DNA from: UMGS1370 sp046957575 | Lineage (GTDB): Bacteria; Bacillota; Clostridia; Lachnospirales; Lachnospiraceae | Assembly (NCBI GenBank): GCA_046957575.1 | Contig: JBKUOG010000001.1 | Location: 1 to 64,000, forward strand | Direction: 5' to 3' | DNA: 64,000 nucleotides | In this document: positions 8,172 through 16,592 of the stretch, piece after piece | Numbering within the stretch: the stretch's first letter is position 1 | How the letters are laid out: every line of letters begins with the position of its first letter | Program-made: the position numbers and the translations under genes | Notes under the pieces: generated by a model | Databases searched by the model: none | What the model was told of the DNA's origin: nothing | The model's input: only the letters and a program-made list of their open reading frames with translations

Positions 8172-9146
8172 TTACTTCTCCCCCTTTCCTGCACTCTTTT
8201 TGACTTTTTTTGCAGATATGTACTGGGCCTTGATCCTTGGGTCAACGGCTGCATACAGCAGGTCAACAGCCAGCATGCATAAACTGAATGTAATTGCTAA
8301 AATAATGGTTCCGCTCTGCACAACCGGATAATCCCGGTTATTGACTGCACCAATAATGTAAGTTCCCATTCCGGGAATGGAAAATACGGTTTCAATGATC
8401 ATCATTCCGCCCAGAAGAGAGCCAAAAGTTGTTCCAAACATGGTAATAATGGGAATCAAGCCATTTTTTAACGCATGTTTGATAATCACGTCTCTCTCCG
8501 GAACACCTTTTGATCTGGCAGTTGTAATATAATCAGCCCGGATTACCTCCAGCATGGAGGAACGGGTCTGGCGCGCACAGGTCGCAAAGGAACCCATACA
8601 GCCGGCCAAAGCCGGTAAAATATAGGATTTAATGCCCTCATCAATTCCCATTGGAGGAAGCCAGCCCAGATTTACTGAAAAGAACAGGATTAAGAGCAGG
8701 GCCAGCCAAAAGTTGGGGATTGCCACGCCGATTAATGCTATCAGCATAGAAGCAGAATCCTGCCACCGGTTTTGATGGGTCGCTGCAATAATGCCTAAAG
8801 GAATCCCCAGTCCAAAAGAAATAAATAAGGTAACAATCGTAAGCATCAGGGTGCGGGGAAGCCGCTCTGCAATGGAGGACATGATGTCCACATTCGTTGC
8901 CCAGGATTCCCCTAAATCGCCATGGATAAATACTTCATTTAAAAATCTGCCCAAGCGCATGAGATAGGGATCCTTTAACCCCAGTTCTGCTGTTTTTGCC
9001 GCCAGTTCTGCTTCAGTTGCAGTGGAGCCTAAAATAATAGCAGCCGGTTCGCCGGGGCAGAATGTCATTAAGGTAAATACAAGGACTGCAACTCCCAGTA
9101 CAATGGGAATCATCCACAAAATTCGTTTCACAATATATTTGGCCAT
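8172..9146 (-). CDS. ABC transporter permease (DppB type)
   Basis: 324 aa from the ATG at 9146, which has GGAGGGAAGAA directly upstream; the frame also allows a TTG five codons earlier, but that would place the ribosome site inside the gene. Family features: MAKYIVKRILWMIPIVLGVAV as the first helix, DPYLMRLGRFL before the periplasmic loop, the coupling motif YITTARSKGVPERDVIIKHALKN, and a C-terminus ending in VDPRIKAQ. Together with the DppC-type protein it forms the membrane channel. Confidence 0.92.
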   Translation of the reverse strand: MAKYIVKRILWMIPIVLGVAVLVFTLMTFCPGEPAAIILGSTATEAELAAKTAELGLKDPYLMRLGRFLNEVFIHGDLGESWATNVDIMSSIAERLPRTLMLTIVTLFISFGLGIPLGIIAATHQNRWQDSASMLIALIGVAIPNFWLALLLILFFSVNLGWLPPMGIDEGIKSYILPALAGCMGSFATCARQTRSSMLEVIRADYITTARSKGVPERDVIIKHALKNGLIPIITMFGTTFGSLLGGMMIIETVFSIPGMGTYIIGAVNNRDYPVVQSGTIILAITFSLCMLAVDLLYAAVDPRIKAQYISAKKVKKSAGKGEK

Positions 9147-9195
9147 TTCTTCCCTCCGCAAGCATCAATGTAGAATAACCGTTCCTGACTGTTCT

Positions 9196-10833
9196 TTACA
9201 GTCCGTTATAGGTAGAAGCGGCTGGAGCAATATAACCTGCGATTTCTTTTACTTCTGTTTCCAGGCCGATGTCATTTCTCCAGACAGCCATATTCTGCGG
9301 GTTTACCATACCATAAGAGATTGCATTATCTTTCAGATAGTAGTGGACTTCATCAATGTTTTCCTCGGTCCATCCTTCTGGCGTCCAGGTCTTGTACAGC
9401 AGTTCTGCCAGAACTTCATCATGGCGGCTGGTGGCGTCTCCGGTGGAGTAAGCAGCCGGGTCATAGCGGATTGCCCAGGCATCAGATAAGTAGGTGCCGC
9501 CAATGGTATTAATAACCATGTCATACTGAGTTCCGTCTAAGCGGGTGGCAGTATAAAGAGCCGGGTCAACGACATTTAACTCTACATTGATTCCCACCGC
9601 CATGAGATAACTCTGCATCATCTGAGCCAGACGCTGAGGGAAGGTTGCAGAACTTGCCAAAATCTTTAAGGGCTGTCCGTCATAGCCGGATTCTGCCACC
9701 AGAGCTTTTGCCTTTTCCACATCATAGGAATAATAATCTTCACTGTTCCACTTTTCATTGTATCCAATCATAATCGGGGAATGGGCATCGTACATGGGGG
9801 TTCCGTAACCTGCACAGAGTCCGGTAACCAGTCCTTGTGCGTCAATTGCATAGCAGATTGCCTGACGAAGCTTTACATTTTCTGCAAGAGGGCTTGTCTC
9901 TGCTCCGGAAAAGAATACCTGCCATCCCTGATGGCCTTCGGTCAGTTCTACTGTATAAGCGTCATTGCCCACAAACTGTGCTCCCGTAGAAGAATCCACG
10001 CGCAGCGCCATGTCAATGGTTCCTGTCTCTAAAGCAATTCCCATCTGGGAAGCCTCCGGAATGGAGTGGTAGGTAATCTTATCTACCTGAGGACGTACAC
10101 ACTCTGGAAGATTGTTGATATCCTGCCAGTAATCCTCCCGCAGTTCAAATGCCAAAACAGAGTTGGCTGTAAATTCTGTCACCTTATAGGGGGAGGTGCT
10201 GATGAGAGAAGAGCCAAACTCATCTGTGCTTTCCCCAAAAGCCTTTTGACTAATGGCATAAGTATCCGTCATGATCTTGTCAAAGGAACCGACTACATTG
10301 GAGGTCAGCTTTAGCTGCAGAGTGTAATCTCCGGTCTGCTTTACGCTCTCTACTTTTGCAAATACCGGCTTTAGTGCCTTTTCATGGGCAGTCTGGATAT
10401 ACCACACAATGTCTGCGGCTGTAATATCATTTCCCGCAGAGTCCTTGATGCCCTGATGGATCTCGATATCATAGGTAAATCCATTGTCATTGGTACTCCA
10501 TGTCTTTGCAATCCAGGGAGCCAGTTCTTTTTCAGACGTCAGCACTGCCAGAGACTCACACAATAAATTCATATATGGAGCATCCCGGTTAGGTTCGGGA
10601 CGGAACGGGGTCAAACTGTCCGGCGTAGAAGTATAACCCACATCCAGGATTCCGTCTTTCTTTCCTTCTGACGCAGCAGCGCCCTCACTTTGCGCAGCAG
10701 CGCTTTCCCCTTGACTGGCTGCCGAAGTTCCTGTTTCCCCAGCAGTACCTTTGCATCCTGTTAAAACTGATGCCATCAAAATACTGGTGCACAAAACCTT
10801 TACCACATGTCCCTTGTACAAGCTTTTTTTCAT
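9196..10833 (-). CDS. Family-5 extracellular solute-binding lipoprotein
   Basis: 545 aa. A lipoprotein signal peptide with lipobox LTGC (Cys about 27) is followed by a Ser/Ala/Glu-rich linker. The mature protein has the SBP_bac_5 layout: SLTPFRPEPNRDAPYMNLLCESL, TYDIEIHQGIKDSAGNDITAADIVW, and VKLRQAICYAIDAQGLV. It delivers the substrate to the four downstream subunits. The neighbouring LacI-type regulator and sugar-modifying enzymes favour a glycoside substrate over peptides (inference). It has its own promoter and the ribosome site AAGGAGG. Confidence 0.9.
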   Translation of the reverse strand: MKKSLYKGHVVKVLCTSILMASVLTGCKGTAGETGTSAASQGESAAAQSEGAAASEGKKDGILDVGYTSTPDSLTPFRPEPNRDAPYMNLLCESLAVLTSEKELAPWIAKTWSTNDNGFTYDIEIHQGIKDSAGNDITAADIVWYIQTAHEKALKPVFAKVESVKQTGDYTLQLKLTSNVVGSFDKIMTDTYAISQKAFGESTDEFGSSLISTSPYKVTEFTANSVLAFELREDYWQDINNLPECVRPQVDKITYHSIPEASQMGIALETGTIDMALRVDSSTGAQFVGNDAYTVELTEGHQGWQVFFSGAETSPLAENVKLRQAICYAIDAQGLVTGLCAGYGTPMYDAHSPIMIGYNEKWNSEDYYSYDVEKAKALVAESGYDGQPLKILASSATFPQRLAQMMQSYLMAVGINVELNVVDPALYTATRLDGTQYDMVINTIGGTYLSDAWAIRYDPAAYSTGDATSRHDEVLAELLYKTWTPEGWTEENIDEVHYYLKDNAISYGMVNPQNMAVWRNDIGLETEVKEIAGYIAPAASTYNGL

Positions 10834-10877
10834 GTTGTATCCTCCTTTTATTTATTTAATTTAATTTATTTAACCGC

Positions 10878-10906
10878 ATTATACCCTCCCCCGCATATTT
10901 TGTCCA
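10878..10906 (-). promoter_or_regulatory. Promoter of the solute-binding-protein operon
   Basis: TGGACA (10901-10906), a 17-bp spacer and TATAAT (10878-10883) on the minus strand, about 45 bp before the start codon. Between it and the ribosome site lies a long A/T stretch. The LacI gene upstream ends in its own terminator, so this is the operon start. Confidence 0.7.
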
Positions 10907-10983
10907 GTTATTTTTACAGTTTTTTTAATTTTTCGGTTATTTTTCCCAACACAAGGCTGAAATCTTTAGCATTTTGCCCAAAT

Positions 10984-11013
10984 AAAAAGATGGCCAGTAT
11001 TAGCCATCTTTTT
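10984..11013 (-). terminator. Terminator overlapping the end of the LacI-family gene
   Basis: Stem AAAAAGATGGC / GCCATCTTTTT with an 8-base loop. It includes the last codons of the regulator gene and separates it from the transporter operon. Confidence 0.75.
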
Positions 11014-12031
11014 CCAAAGGGACCTCATGAGGCCGGTATACAATTTTTTTAACAGCGGACGGATCCTGTATTAGTTTTAACAACATTTTCACGCCTGCAC
11101 ACCCAATTTCCTGAGTCGGAAGTCTCAGATGGATCACCGGGGCCCCTGTCTGACTTTGATAGATTTGTTCATAAATCCAGCTATTGAGACTGGGCGCAGC
11201 CAGTCCGGCCAAAGGCACTTTTATGTTTTTCATCAAAAAATATCCCAGCACTGCTGAAAAATGGGACTGCCAGGATACGATTACCCCTGTGCCTTCTGAC
11301 GCTTCCTGCGCAATCTGGTCCATCTCCTCCCAAATGCTCTCTTCGCTCTTTGTGGAACACATTTTTACAAGGACTGGAATCTTTCTCTCTTTTTCCAACT
11401 GCTCCAGCATAAAAAGCCGCTTTTTTTCCTGCATGGTTTCCCAGTCCGGCCTCAAATAAAGAAAGCGTCTGCATCCCCTCTCCAATAATATTTCTGCTGC
11501 CAGCTTCATTCCATAGCCGTAGTCTACATCCACTGTTCCAATGTCTGGATCTTCCACCATGGCATCCACTGCCACAAAGGGAATGGAATGTTTTTTTACT
11601 TCCTGCAAAGTAAGGGAATCCGGGCTTTCTCCATCTGCTGATACATATAAAATGCCGTCTACCTGTTTTTCCATATAATCCTGCAAGTGGGTAGGCAGTC
11701 CATGAAAAGATGAGGGACTATTGGGTCTGGACAGCAGCATCCGGTAGCCATGACGCTCCATTTCATCCCGAATTGCCTGAAGAGTTTCTGCATAACGGGG
11801 ATGACTTATCTCTTTTTCCATCACAATCGTAATGCAGTTGGTTCGTTGGTTGCGAAGCCGTCTGGCTGTTTTATCCGGATAATAGTGAAGTTCTTCTGCT
11901 GCCTGAAGTACCTTCTGCCTCGTCTGCAAAGATATGGACTGGTTGGATGTATTATTTAATACATACGAGACTGTGGCCTGGGAAACCCCTGCCCGTTTCG
12001 CAACGTCTTTGCTGGTGATCCGTTTTTCCAT
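11000..12031 (-). CDS. LacI-family transcriptional regulator
   Basis: 343 aa. The N-terminal helix-turn-helix reads ITSKDVAKRAGVSQATVSYVLN (about residues 4-25) with the hinge helix KTARRLRNQ (about 57-65). The periplasmic-binding-like effector domain includes DGILYVSADG and VVSWQSHFSAVLGYFLM. It is transcribed alone (own terminator) and lies between the minus-strand transporter operon and the divergent dehydrogenase/isomerase operon, the usual place for a local sugar-responsive repressor. A LacI-type operator sits in the divergent promoter at 12461-12474. The ligand is not known. Confidence 0.9.
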   Translation of the reverse strand: MEKRITSKDVAKRAGVSQATVSYVLNNTSNQSISLQTRQKVLQAAEELHYYPDKTARRLRNQRTNCITIVMEKEISHPRYAETLQAIRDEMERHGYRMLLSRPNSPSSFHGLPTHLQDYMEKQVDGILYVSADGESPDSLTLQEVKKHSIPFVAVDAMVEDPDIGTVDVDYGYGMKLAAEILLERGCRRFLYLRPDWETMQEKKRLFMLEQLEKERKIPVLVKMCSTKSEESIWEEMDQIAQEASEGTGVIVSWQSHFSAVLGYFLMKNIKVPLAGLAAPSLNSWIYEQIYQSQTGAPVIHLRLPTQEIGCAGVKMLLKLIQDPSAVKKIVYRPHEVPLEKDG

Positions 12032-12256
12032 AAAAGACTGTCCTTTCTATCTGTACTTTTAGAGTAAGTATAACACAAACCTCTGTTCCCGGCTATCTCA
12101 ACCTGCCATCTAACGGCATCCCTATACTCATTGTTGTATTGACATTGTACACAAAAAGATATACAACAAATCCGTTTAAAGGAAACAATTCTTCATTCTT
12201 TATTCTAAAATCTTCCTTACTCATTTAACACCGCCTATTCCATCTTTGATTCAAAA

Positions 12257-12393
12257 TACTTGTCAAGCATTAACCTGTGGCGGACAAGAAGCGTCTGGCG
12301 TCTGCCCTATGAAGATTCAGACAGGAAAACTCTTATGAAAACAAGCTTTCAACGTTTTTTCCTGTCTGAATCTCCGCATGGCTGAACTATTAC
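12257..12393 (+). repeat. Dispersed palindromic element, copy A
   Basis: Shares about 110 bp of near-identical sequence with the reverse complement of copy B (33907-34057), including GACAAGAAGCGTC, GCCCTATGAA, ATTCAGACAG, CTTATGAAAACAAGCTTTCA and the right end GCATGGCTGAACTATTAC. It folds into an ATTCAGACAG/CTGTCTGAAT hairpin. The left end is diverged. It sits in the LacI/dehydrogenase intergenic region, upstream of the plus-strand promoter. Confidence 0.8.
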
Positions 12394-12423
12394 CTATATT
12401 TTTAAATATTTTAATTAATTATA

Positions 12424-12474
12424 TTGACAAACCATTTTCTGTATTGTATTCTTAAATTAACTGATACGTATAAG
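12424..12474 (+). promoter_or_regulatory. Promoter and LacI-type operator of the isomerase/dehydrogenase operon
   Basis: TTGACA (12424-12429), a 17-bp spacer and TATTCT (12447-12452). Directly downstream is CTGATACGTATAAG (12461-12474), an imperfect palindrome centred on CG, as expected for LacI-family operators. Its position over the transcription start would let the neighbouring regulator block initiation. Confidence 0.65.
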
Positions 12475-12501
12475 TAAATAATTTACAAAGGAGTTTGGTC
12501 T

Positions 12502-13425
12502 ATGAAGTATGGTTTTATTACAAATGCCATTGCTGAACAATGTATTCACAGCAATCATTCAGAAAATGCCACACTGACCTCTATTGCAGACTGGGCCGTT
12601 TTGCATGGATTTGACGATCTGGAATGCGGCCCCAGCCTGGGACTAAACCGGGATGAGTTTGAATCAGTACTGGCAGAAGGCAAAATTTCCATCACTGCCC
12701 TGATCTACTGCCGCAATTACCTGAGCACAGACTCCAAAGAAGCTGCTGCACATTTGGAGGAACTGAAAAAGCGCATTGAATTTGCAGGCGCTTTAGGCAT
12801 TGAGAAGGTGATTACCTCTACCGGCATTAATAAATCTATTGAGGAAGGTCTTTATGACCGGGATCCATCTGTAAAGGATCGGGGCAATCTGATCCGAAGG
12901 ATTCCTGTAAGAAGTCTGGACGCTGTACAGGATCTGTTTGGTCCCATTGTCGAATTGGCGGAAAAATATCAGGTACGCTTATGCTTTGAAAATTGTCCTC
13001 TTATGGGAAATATCGCCATCTCCCCGGTTATTTGGCACCAGATTTTTGAGCGGCTGGACAGCCCTAATGTGGGACTGGCTTACGACCCCAGCCATCTTGT
13101 ATGGGAGATGATCGACCCTTACGGCCCTATTGAACAGTTTGGAAGCCGGATTTTTCATTTTCATGCAAAGGATACCAAAATCCACAGGGACCGCCTGGCC
13201 AAAACCGGAATTTTAACAGATTTTTCCTGGTGGGAATACCGGATTCCCGGAAGAGGGGAACTGGACTGGACAAGGATTTTCCAGTGTTTAAATTCTATTG
13301 GTTATCGGGGAACCATCAGCTTAGAGCATGAAGACGAAGCCTATTCCGGCACTCTGGAACAGGTCCAAAAGGGACTTCTGGCCGGACACGCTGCCCTATT
13401 AAAAGCACAAAAAAGCAGCAAATAA
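12502..13425 (+). CDS. Sugar phosphate isomerase/epimerase (TIM barrel)
   Basis: 307 aa, xylose-isomerase-like TIM barrel (AP endonuclease 2 family). Probable metal ligands lie in the motifs RLCFENCP (Glu about 165), VGLAYDPSHLVW (Asp/His about 198-201), FHFHAKDTK (His about 222-224) and GTISLEHEDE (Glu about 275-277). First gene of a four-gene plus-strand operon; AAAGGAG precedes the ATG. Members of this family isomerise or cleave sugars and inositols, including keto-glycosides made by Gfo/Idh/MocA dehydrogenases such as the next gene product. The exact reaction cannot be read from sequence. Confidence 0.82.
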   Translation: MKYGFITNAIAEQCIHSNHSENATLTSIADWAVLHGFDDLECGPSLGLNRDEFESVLAEGKISITALIYCRNYLSTDSKEAAAHLEELKKRIEFAGALGIEKVITSTGINKSIEEGLYDRDPSVKDRGNLIRRIPVRSLDAVQDLFGPIVELAEKYQVRLCFENCPLMGNIAISPVIWHQIFERLDSPNVGLAYDPSHLVWEMIDPYGPIEQFGSRIFHFHAKDTKIHRDRLAKTGILTDFSWWEYRIPGRGELDWTRIFQCLNSIGYRGTISLEHEDEAYSGTLEQVQKGLLAGHAALLKAQKSSK

Positions 13426-13449
13426 ATCAAACAAAAAAGGAGACTATTT

Positions 13450-14559
13450 ATGATTCGAGTTGGTATTATCGGGTGCGGAAGCACCATTGGAATTGCAAAA
13501 GAACACATCCGGGCTTATAAGAGACTGCCTCAGGTTGAGATCACTGCCATGTATGACTTACTGCCAAAAAGAGCAGAAAATTACATAAAAGAATTTGAAC
13601 TGGAAGACTGCTGCAAAGCCTGCTCCAGTCTGGAAGAACTGCTCTCTCTGGTAGATGCGGTAAGCATTTGTACGCCCAACTCTACCCACACAGAGTTATC
13701 CGTCTCCTGCTTAAAGGCTGGAAAACACGTGCTATGCGAGAAGCCTTTTGCCCCTACTGAAGAAGAATGCAAAGAAGCCATCCGCTATGCAAAACTGACA
13801 GGCAAGGTTGCTATGATGGGACTTTGCTACCGGGATATCCCAGGCTTTGTTTACATGAAAAAGCTGATTGATGACGGCGTCATCGGAAAGGTATTTTTTG
13901 TCCGGGAAGAACAAGGCGGCGATCGGATTGCAAATCCGGATGTAAAGCTGGAATGGAGAATGGACATGGATCTGTCCGGTCCCGGCGCTATGGCAGATTT
14001 CGGAAGCCACATGATGGATATCTGCGACTATTTATTAAGAGATCAGTGTGGTCCCATCCGGGAAATCACCTGCAAACTGTCTACCTGTATCCCAGAGCGG
14101 GAAATCATTGGACAGCCCCAAAAAATGGGTCCTGTTACCAATGATGATGTGGGCATGTGGATCGCCCGGACAGAAAACGGCACTTTAGAAAGCTTTACTG
14201 CTTCCAGAGTCGGCGCCATCTTCCAGTTGGAAATCATTGGCGAAGGCGGCAAAATCCTGTTTGACGGAAGCCATCCATTCCAGCTGACGCTTCAGCTGAA
14301 AGATAAAGACAGCGGATATACCCAGCCGCCTAAAACCGTAGACTGTCCTCCTGAATGTTTTGGAGCAGATCCTAACCACCCAAACATTCCGTTCCAGATC
14401 AATTTCTATTATGAGATCAAACAGTTTATTGACGCCATTGAAACAGGTACTGACTCTCAGCTGACCTTTAACAGAGGACTTTATATTCAAAAATTAATTG
14501 ATGCCTGCCAGACTTCGGCAGACTTAGGCGAAACCGTTTATTTGGATTTTCAGGACTAA
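13450..14559 (+). CDS. Gfo/Idh/MocA family oxidoreductase
   Basis: 369 aa NAD(P)-dependent dehydrogenase. The Rossmann start is VGIIGCGSTIGIAKEH (about residues 4-19). The catalytic EKP motif is HVLCEKPFAPT (about 95-105), and the second catalytic stretch is DFGSHMMDICDYLL (about 184-197). It probably oxidises a sugar or inositol hydroxyl to a ketone. The gene follows the TIM-barrel gene by 24 bp with AAAAGGAG upstream, so the two enzymes probably act in sequence. Confidence 0.88.
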   Translation: MIRVGIIGCGSTIGIAKEHIRAYKRLPQVEITAMYDLLPKRAENYIKEFELEDCCKACSSLEELLSLVDAVSICTPNSTHTELSVSCLKAGKHVLCEKPFAPTEEECKEAIRYAKLTGKVAMMGLCYRDIPGFVYMKKLIDDGVIGKVFFVREEQGGDRIANPDVKLEWRMDMDLSGPGAMADFGSHMMDICDYLLRDQCGPIREITCKLSTCIPEREIIGQPQKMGPVTNDDVGMWIARTENGTLESFTASRVGAIFQLEIIGEGGKILFDGSHPFQLTLQLKDKDSGYTQPPKTVDCPPECFGADPNHPNIPFQINFYYEIKQFIDAIETGTDSQLTFNRGLYIQKLIDACQTSADLGETVYLDFQD

Positions 14560-14574
14560 AGGGAGGAATTTTTT

Positions 14575-15450
14575 ATGAAACTTGGATGTCACTGCGTCCT
14601 GTACGGCCCAAAGATTGCAGAGGATACGGACAATGTACTGAATAAATTAGTGTTAGCAGGCGCACAGGGCTGTGAAATCGGAGAACGTTTTTTTGCTGCT
14701 GAACATGCGGATCAGTTAAAAGAACGGCTATCGGCCCACCAGTTGGAGCTGGCCGGAATGCACTGCAACGGGTTATACCTGCTGGATCTGATTTACCATC
14801 CAAAAAAGGCAGAAGCTGCCGTATTGGGAGTGGCAAAAGCCCTGCAGGATTCCCCTAACAAAAACATTATTGCAACCGGATGTGTGGATATTGAATCCTT
14901 AAATGAACGCCTGATCAAAGACGGTGCAAGCGAGCCAGAACTTCACGATCCAAAACTCATTCTGGAAGCCGCTAAAAATCTGGAACAGATTGCCCAAAAA
15001 GCAAAATCAGAATACGGCGCACAGCTTCACTACCACAACCACAGTTGGGAATTTGCAGATGACGGATTAATCTTTTTTACCCTGGCAGACCACTGCCCCA
15101 CCGTAAATTTCGCTCTTGATACAGGCTGGGCTTCTGTATCCGGTTTTGATCCGGTGGAATTATTAGAAAAATATCCAGGTCGGTTCCATTATGTCCATTT
15201 AAGAGACCTGAAAAAGGGCAAAGATACCAGAAACCTTACCTTCCGCCAGGCCCATACCGGATTTGCTGATTTGGGAAGCGCAGACATGAATTATCCCCGT
15301 CTGTTCTCCTGCTTAAACAAGACTCTGGGACCGGATGACTGGGCCATTGTAGAATATGAACTGGGAAATTTTGATCACCTCAGTTACTTAAAAGCAGTCA
15401 GCTATCTAAAGGGAATTCTGGACGCTTTCTGCTGGCAAAAGGGGGAATAA
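14575..15450 (+). CDS. Sugar phosphate isomerase/epimerase (TIM barrel), second copy
   Basis: 291 aa, related in fold but not close in sequence to the 12502 protein. Motifs: LAGMHCNGLYL (about residues 60-70), LHYHNHSWEF (metal His, about 146-155), NFALDTGWASVSG (Asp about 182) and FHYVHLRDLKKGKD (His about 206). It is encoded 15 bp after the first dehydrogenase and 3 bp before the second, with GGGAGGA upstream, which indicates tight coupling. A 2-keto-inositol or keto-sugar is a plausible substrate (inference). Confidence 0.82.
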   Translation: MKLGCHCVLYGPKIAEDTDNVLNKLVLAGAQGCEIGERFFAAEHADQLKERLSAHQLELAGMHCNGLYLLDLIYHPKKAEAAVLGVAKALQDSPNKNIIATGCVDIESLNERLIKDGASEPELHDPKLILEAAKNLEQIAQKAKSEYGAQLHYHNHSWEFADDGLIFFTLADHCPTVNFALDTGWASVSGFDPVELLEKYPGRFHYVHLRDLKKGKDTRNLTFRQAHTGFADLGSADMNYPRLFSCLNKTLGPDDWAIVEYELGNFDHLSYLKAVSYLKGILDAFCWQKGE

Positions 15451-15453
15451 CGC

Positions 15454-16500
15454 ATGGCTAAAATGACAGCTGCCATAATCGGCTGCGGCCGGATCGCCTC
15501 TGTGTACCGGGAAGCGTTTTTGAAACTGAAAGAAGAAGTATCTGTGGTACTGGCTGTCGATAAAGCAACAGAACGCGCCCAAAACTTTGCAGCCGATTTT
15601 CCTGGATGTGAGTGGTCGGATCAGACGGATCTGTCGGATCTCGGTCAGGTTCTGACCCGAATAAAGCCGGATGTGGTCCACATTTTACTGCCCCACCACC
15701 TTCACAAAGAGTATGCGAATCTGGCCATGGAATGCGGGTGCCATGTGCTGACAGAAAAACCTATTGCCCTGACCTTGGAGGATGCAGATTCTATGATCCA
15801 GACTGCCAAATCCTGCGGTAAAAAGCTGGGCGTTATCTTCCAAAACCGCTATATTACCGGAATCCAGGCCGCCCGAAAACTTCTGGATTCCGGAAAACTG
15901 GGCAGAGTTACCGGTGCTTTCAGCAACCTAAACTGGTACCGCCCTGCCAGCTATTACGACTGCGATTGGAAAGGCTATTGGGCCACAGAAGGCGGAGGTG
16001 TTGTCATCGACCAGGCTATCCACAGCATTGATCTGGTTCGCTATCTTATCCAGGAAAATGCTATCGAGGCAGACGGTCATTACAGCTGCAGGGTTCTGCA
16101 CAAATCCGCTCCCCAGGTGGAGGTAGAGGATGAAGCAGATGCAGCCATCACCTTTCAAAACGGAGCCGTCTATTCGTTTTTTGCCACCAACTATTATACC
16201 AATAACCGCCCTATCCAGGTAGAAATCAGCTGTGAAAACGGCTCTATTCACCTGGATTACCAGACAGTAACCATTGAGTGGGCAAATGGCCAAAAAGAGG
16301 TCATTGTGCAAAAAGACTGTCCGGACAGCAGCGGAAAAAATTATTGGGGAAGCTGCCATTATCTGCAGATTAAAGACTTTTATCAATGCCTGAAAACGGA
16401 AACGTTTGTCCCCTGGGATCCAACAGACGCAAAAAAAACACTGGAAATCGTTCTTGCCATTTACCAGTCTTCCAGGGAAAACAGACCGATTAAACTGTAG
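15454..16500 (+). CDS. Gfo/Idh/MocA family oxidoreductase, second copy
   Basis: 348 aa. Rossmann start AAIIGCGRIASVYREAF (about residues 5-21), EKP motif HVLTEKPIALTLED (about 94-107), and catalytic EGGGVVIDQAIHSIDLVRYL (about 179-198). It is clearly a different subgroup from the 13450 protein, so the operon probably performs oxidation and reduction (or oxidation of two positions) around the isomerase steps. Last gene of the operon, followed by a strong bidirectional terminator. Confidence 0.88.
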   Translation: MAKMTAAIIGCGRIASVYREAFLKLKEEVSVVLAVDKATERAQNFAADFPGCEWSDQTDLSDLGQVLTRIKPDVVHILLPHHLHKEYANLAMECGCHVLTEKPIALTLEDADSMIQTAKSCGKKLGVIFQNRYITGIQAARKLLDSGKLGRVTGAFSNLNWYRPASYYDCDWKGYWATEGGGVVIDQAIHSIDLVRYLIQENAIEADGHYSCRVLHKSAPQVEVEDEADAAITFQNGAVYSFFATNYYTNNRPIQVEISCENGSIHLDYQTVTIEWANGQKEVIVQKDCPDSSGKNYWGSCHYLQIKDFYQCLKTETFVPWDPTDAKKTLEIVLAIYQSSRENRPIKL

Positions 16501-16508
16501 CGACCCAC

Positions 16509-16550
16509 CGAATGAAAAGGAATCTCACTTGCGAGATTCCTTTTCATTCG
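16509..16550. terminator. Bidirectional terminator between convergent operons
   Basis: A perfect 18-bp stem, CGAATGAAAAGGAATCTC with GAGATTCCTTTTCATTCG, and a short loop. A/T-rich flanks in the stem serve both the plus-strand dehydrogenase operon and the minus-strand lar operon. Confidence 0.8.
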
Positions 16551-16592
16551 TGTTTCCACTTTTCCAAGTTGTGCAACTTATTCCTGTACTTC

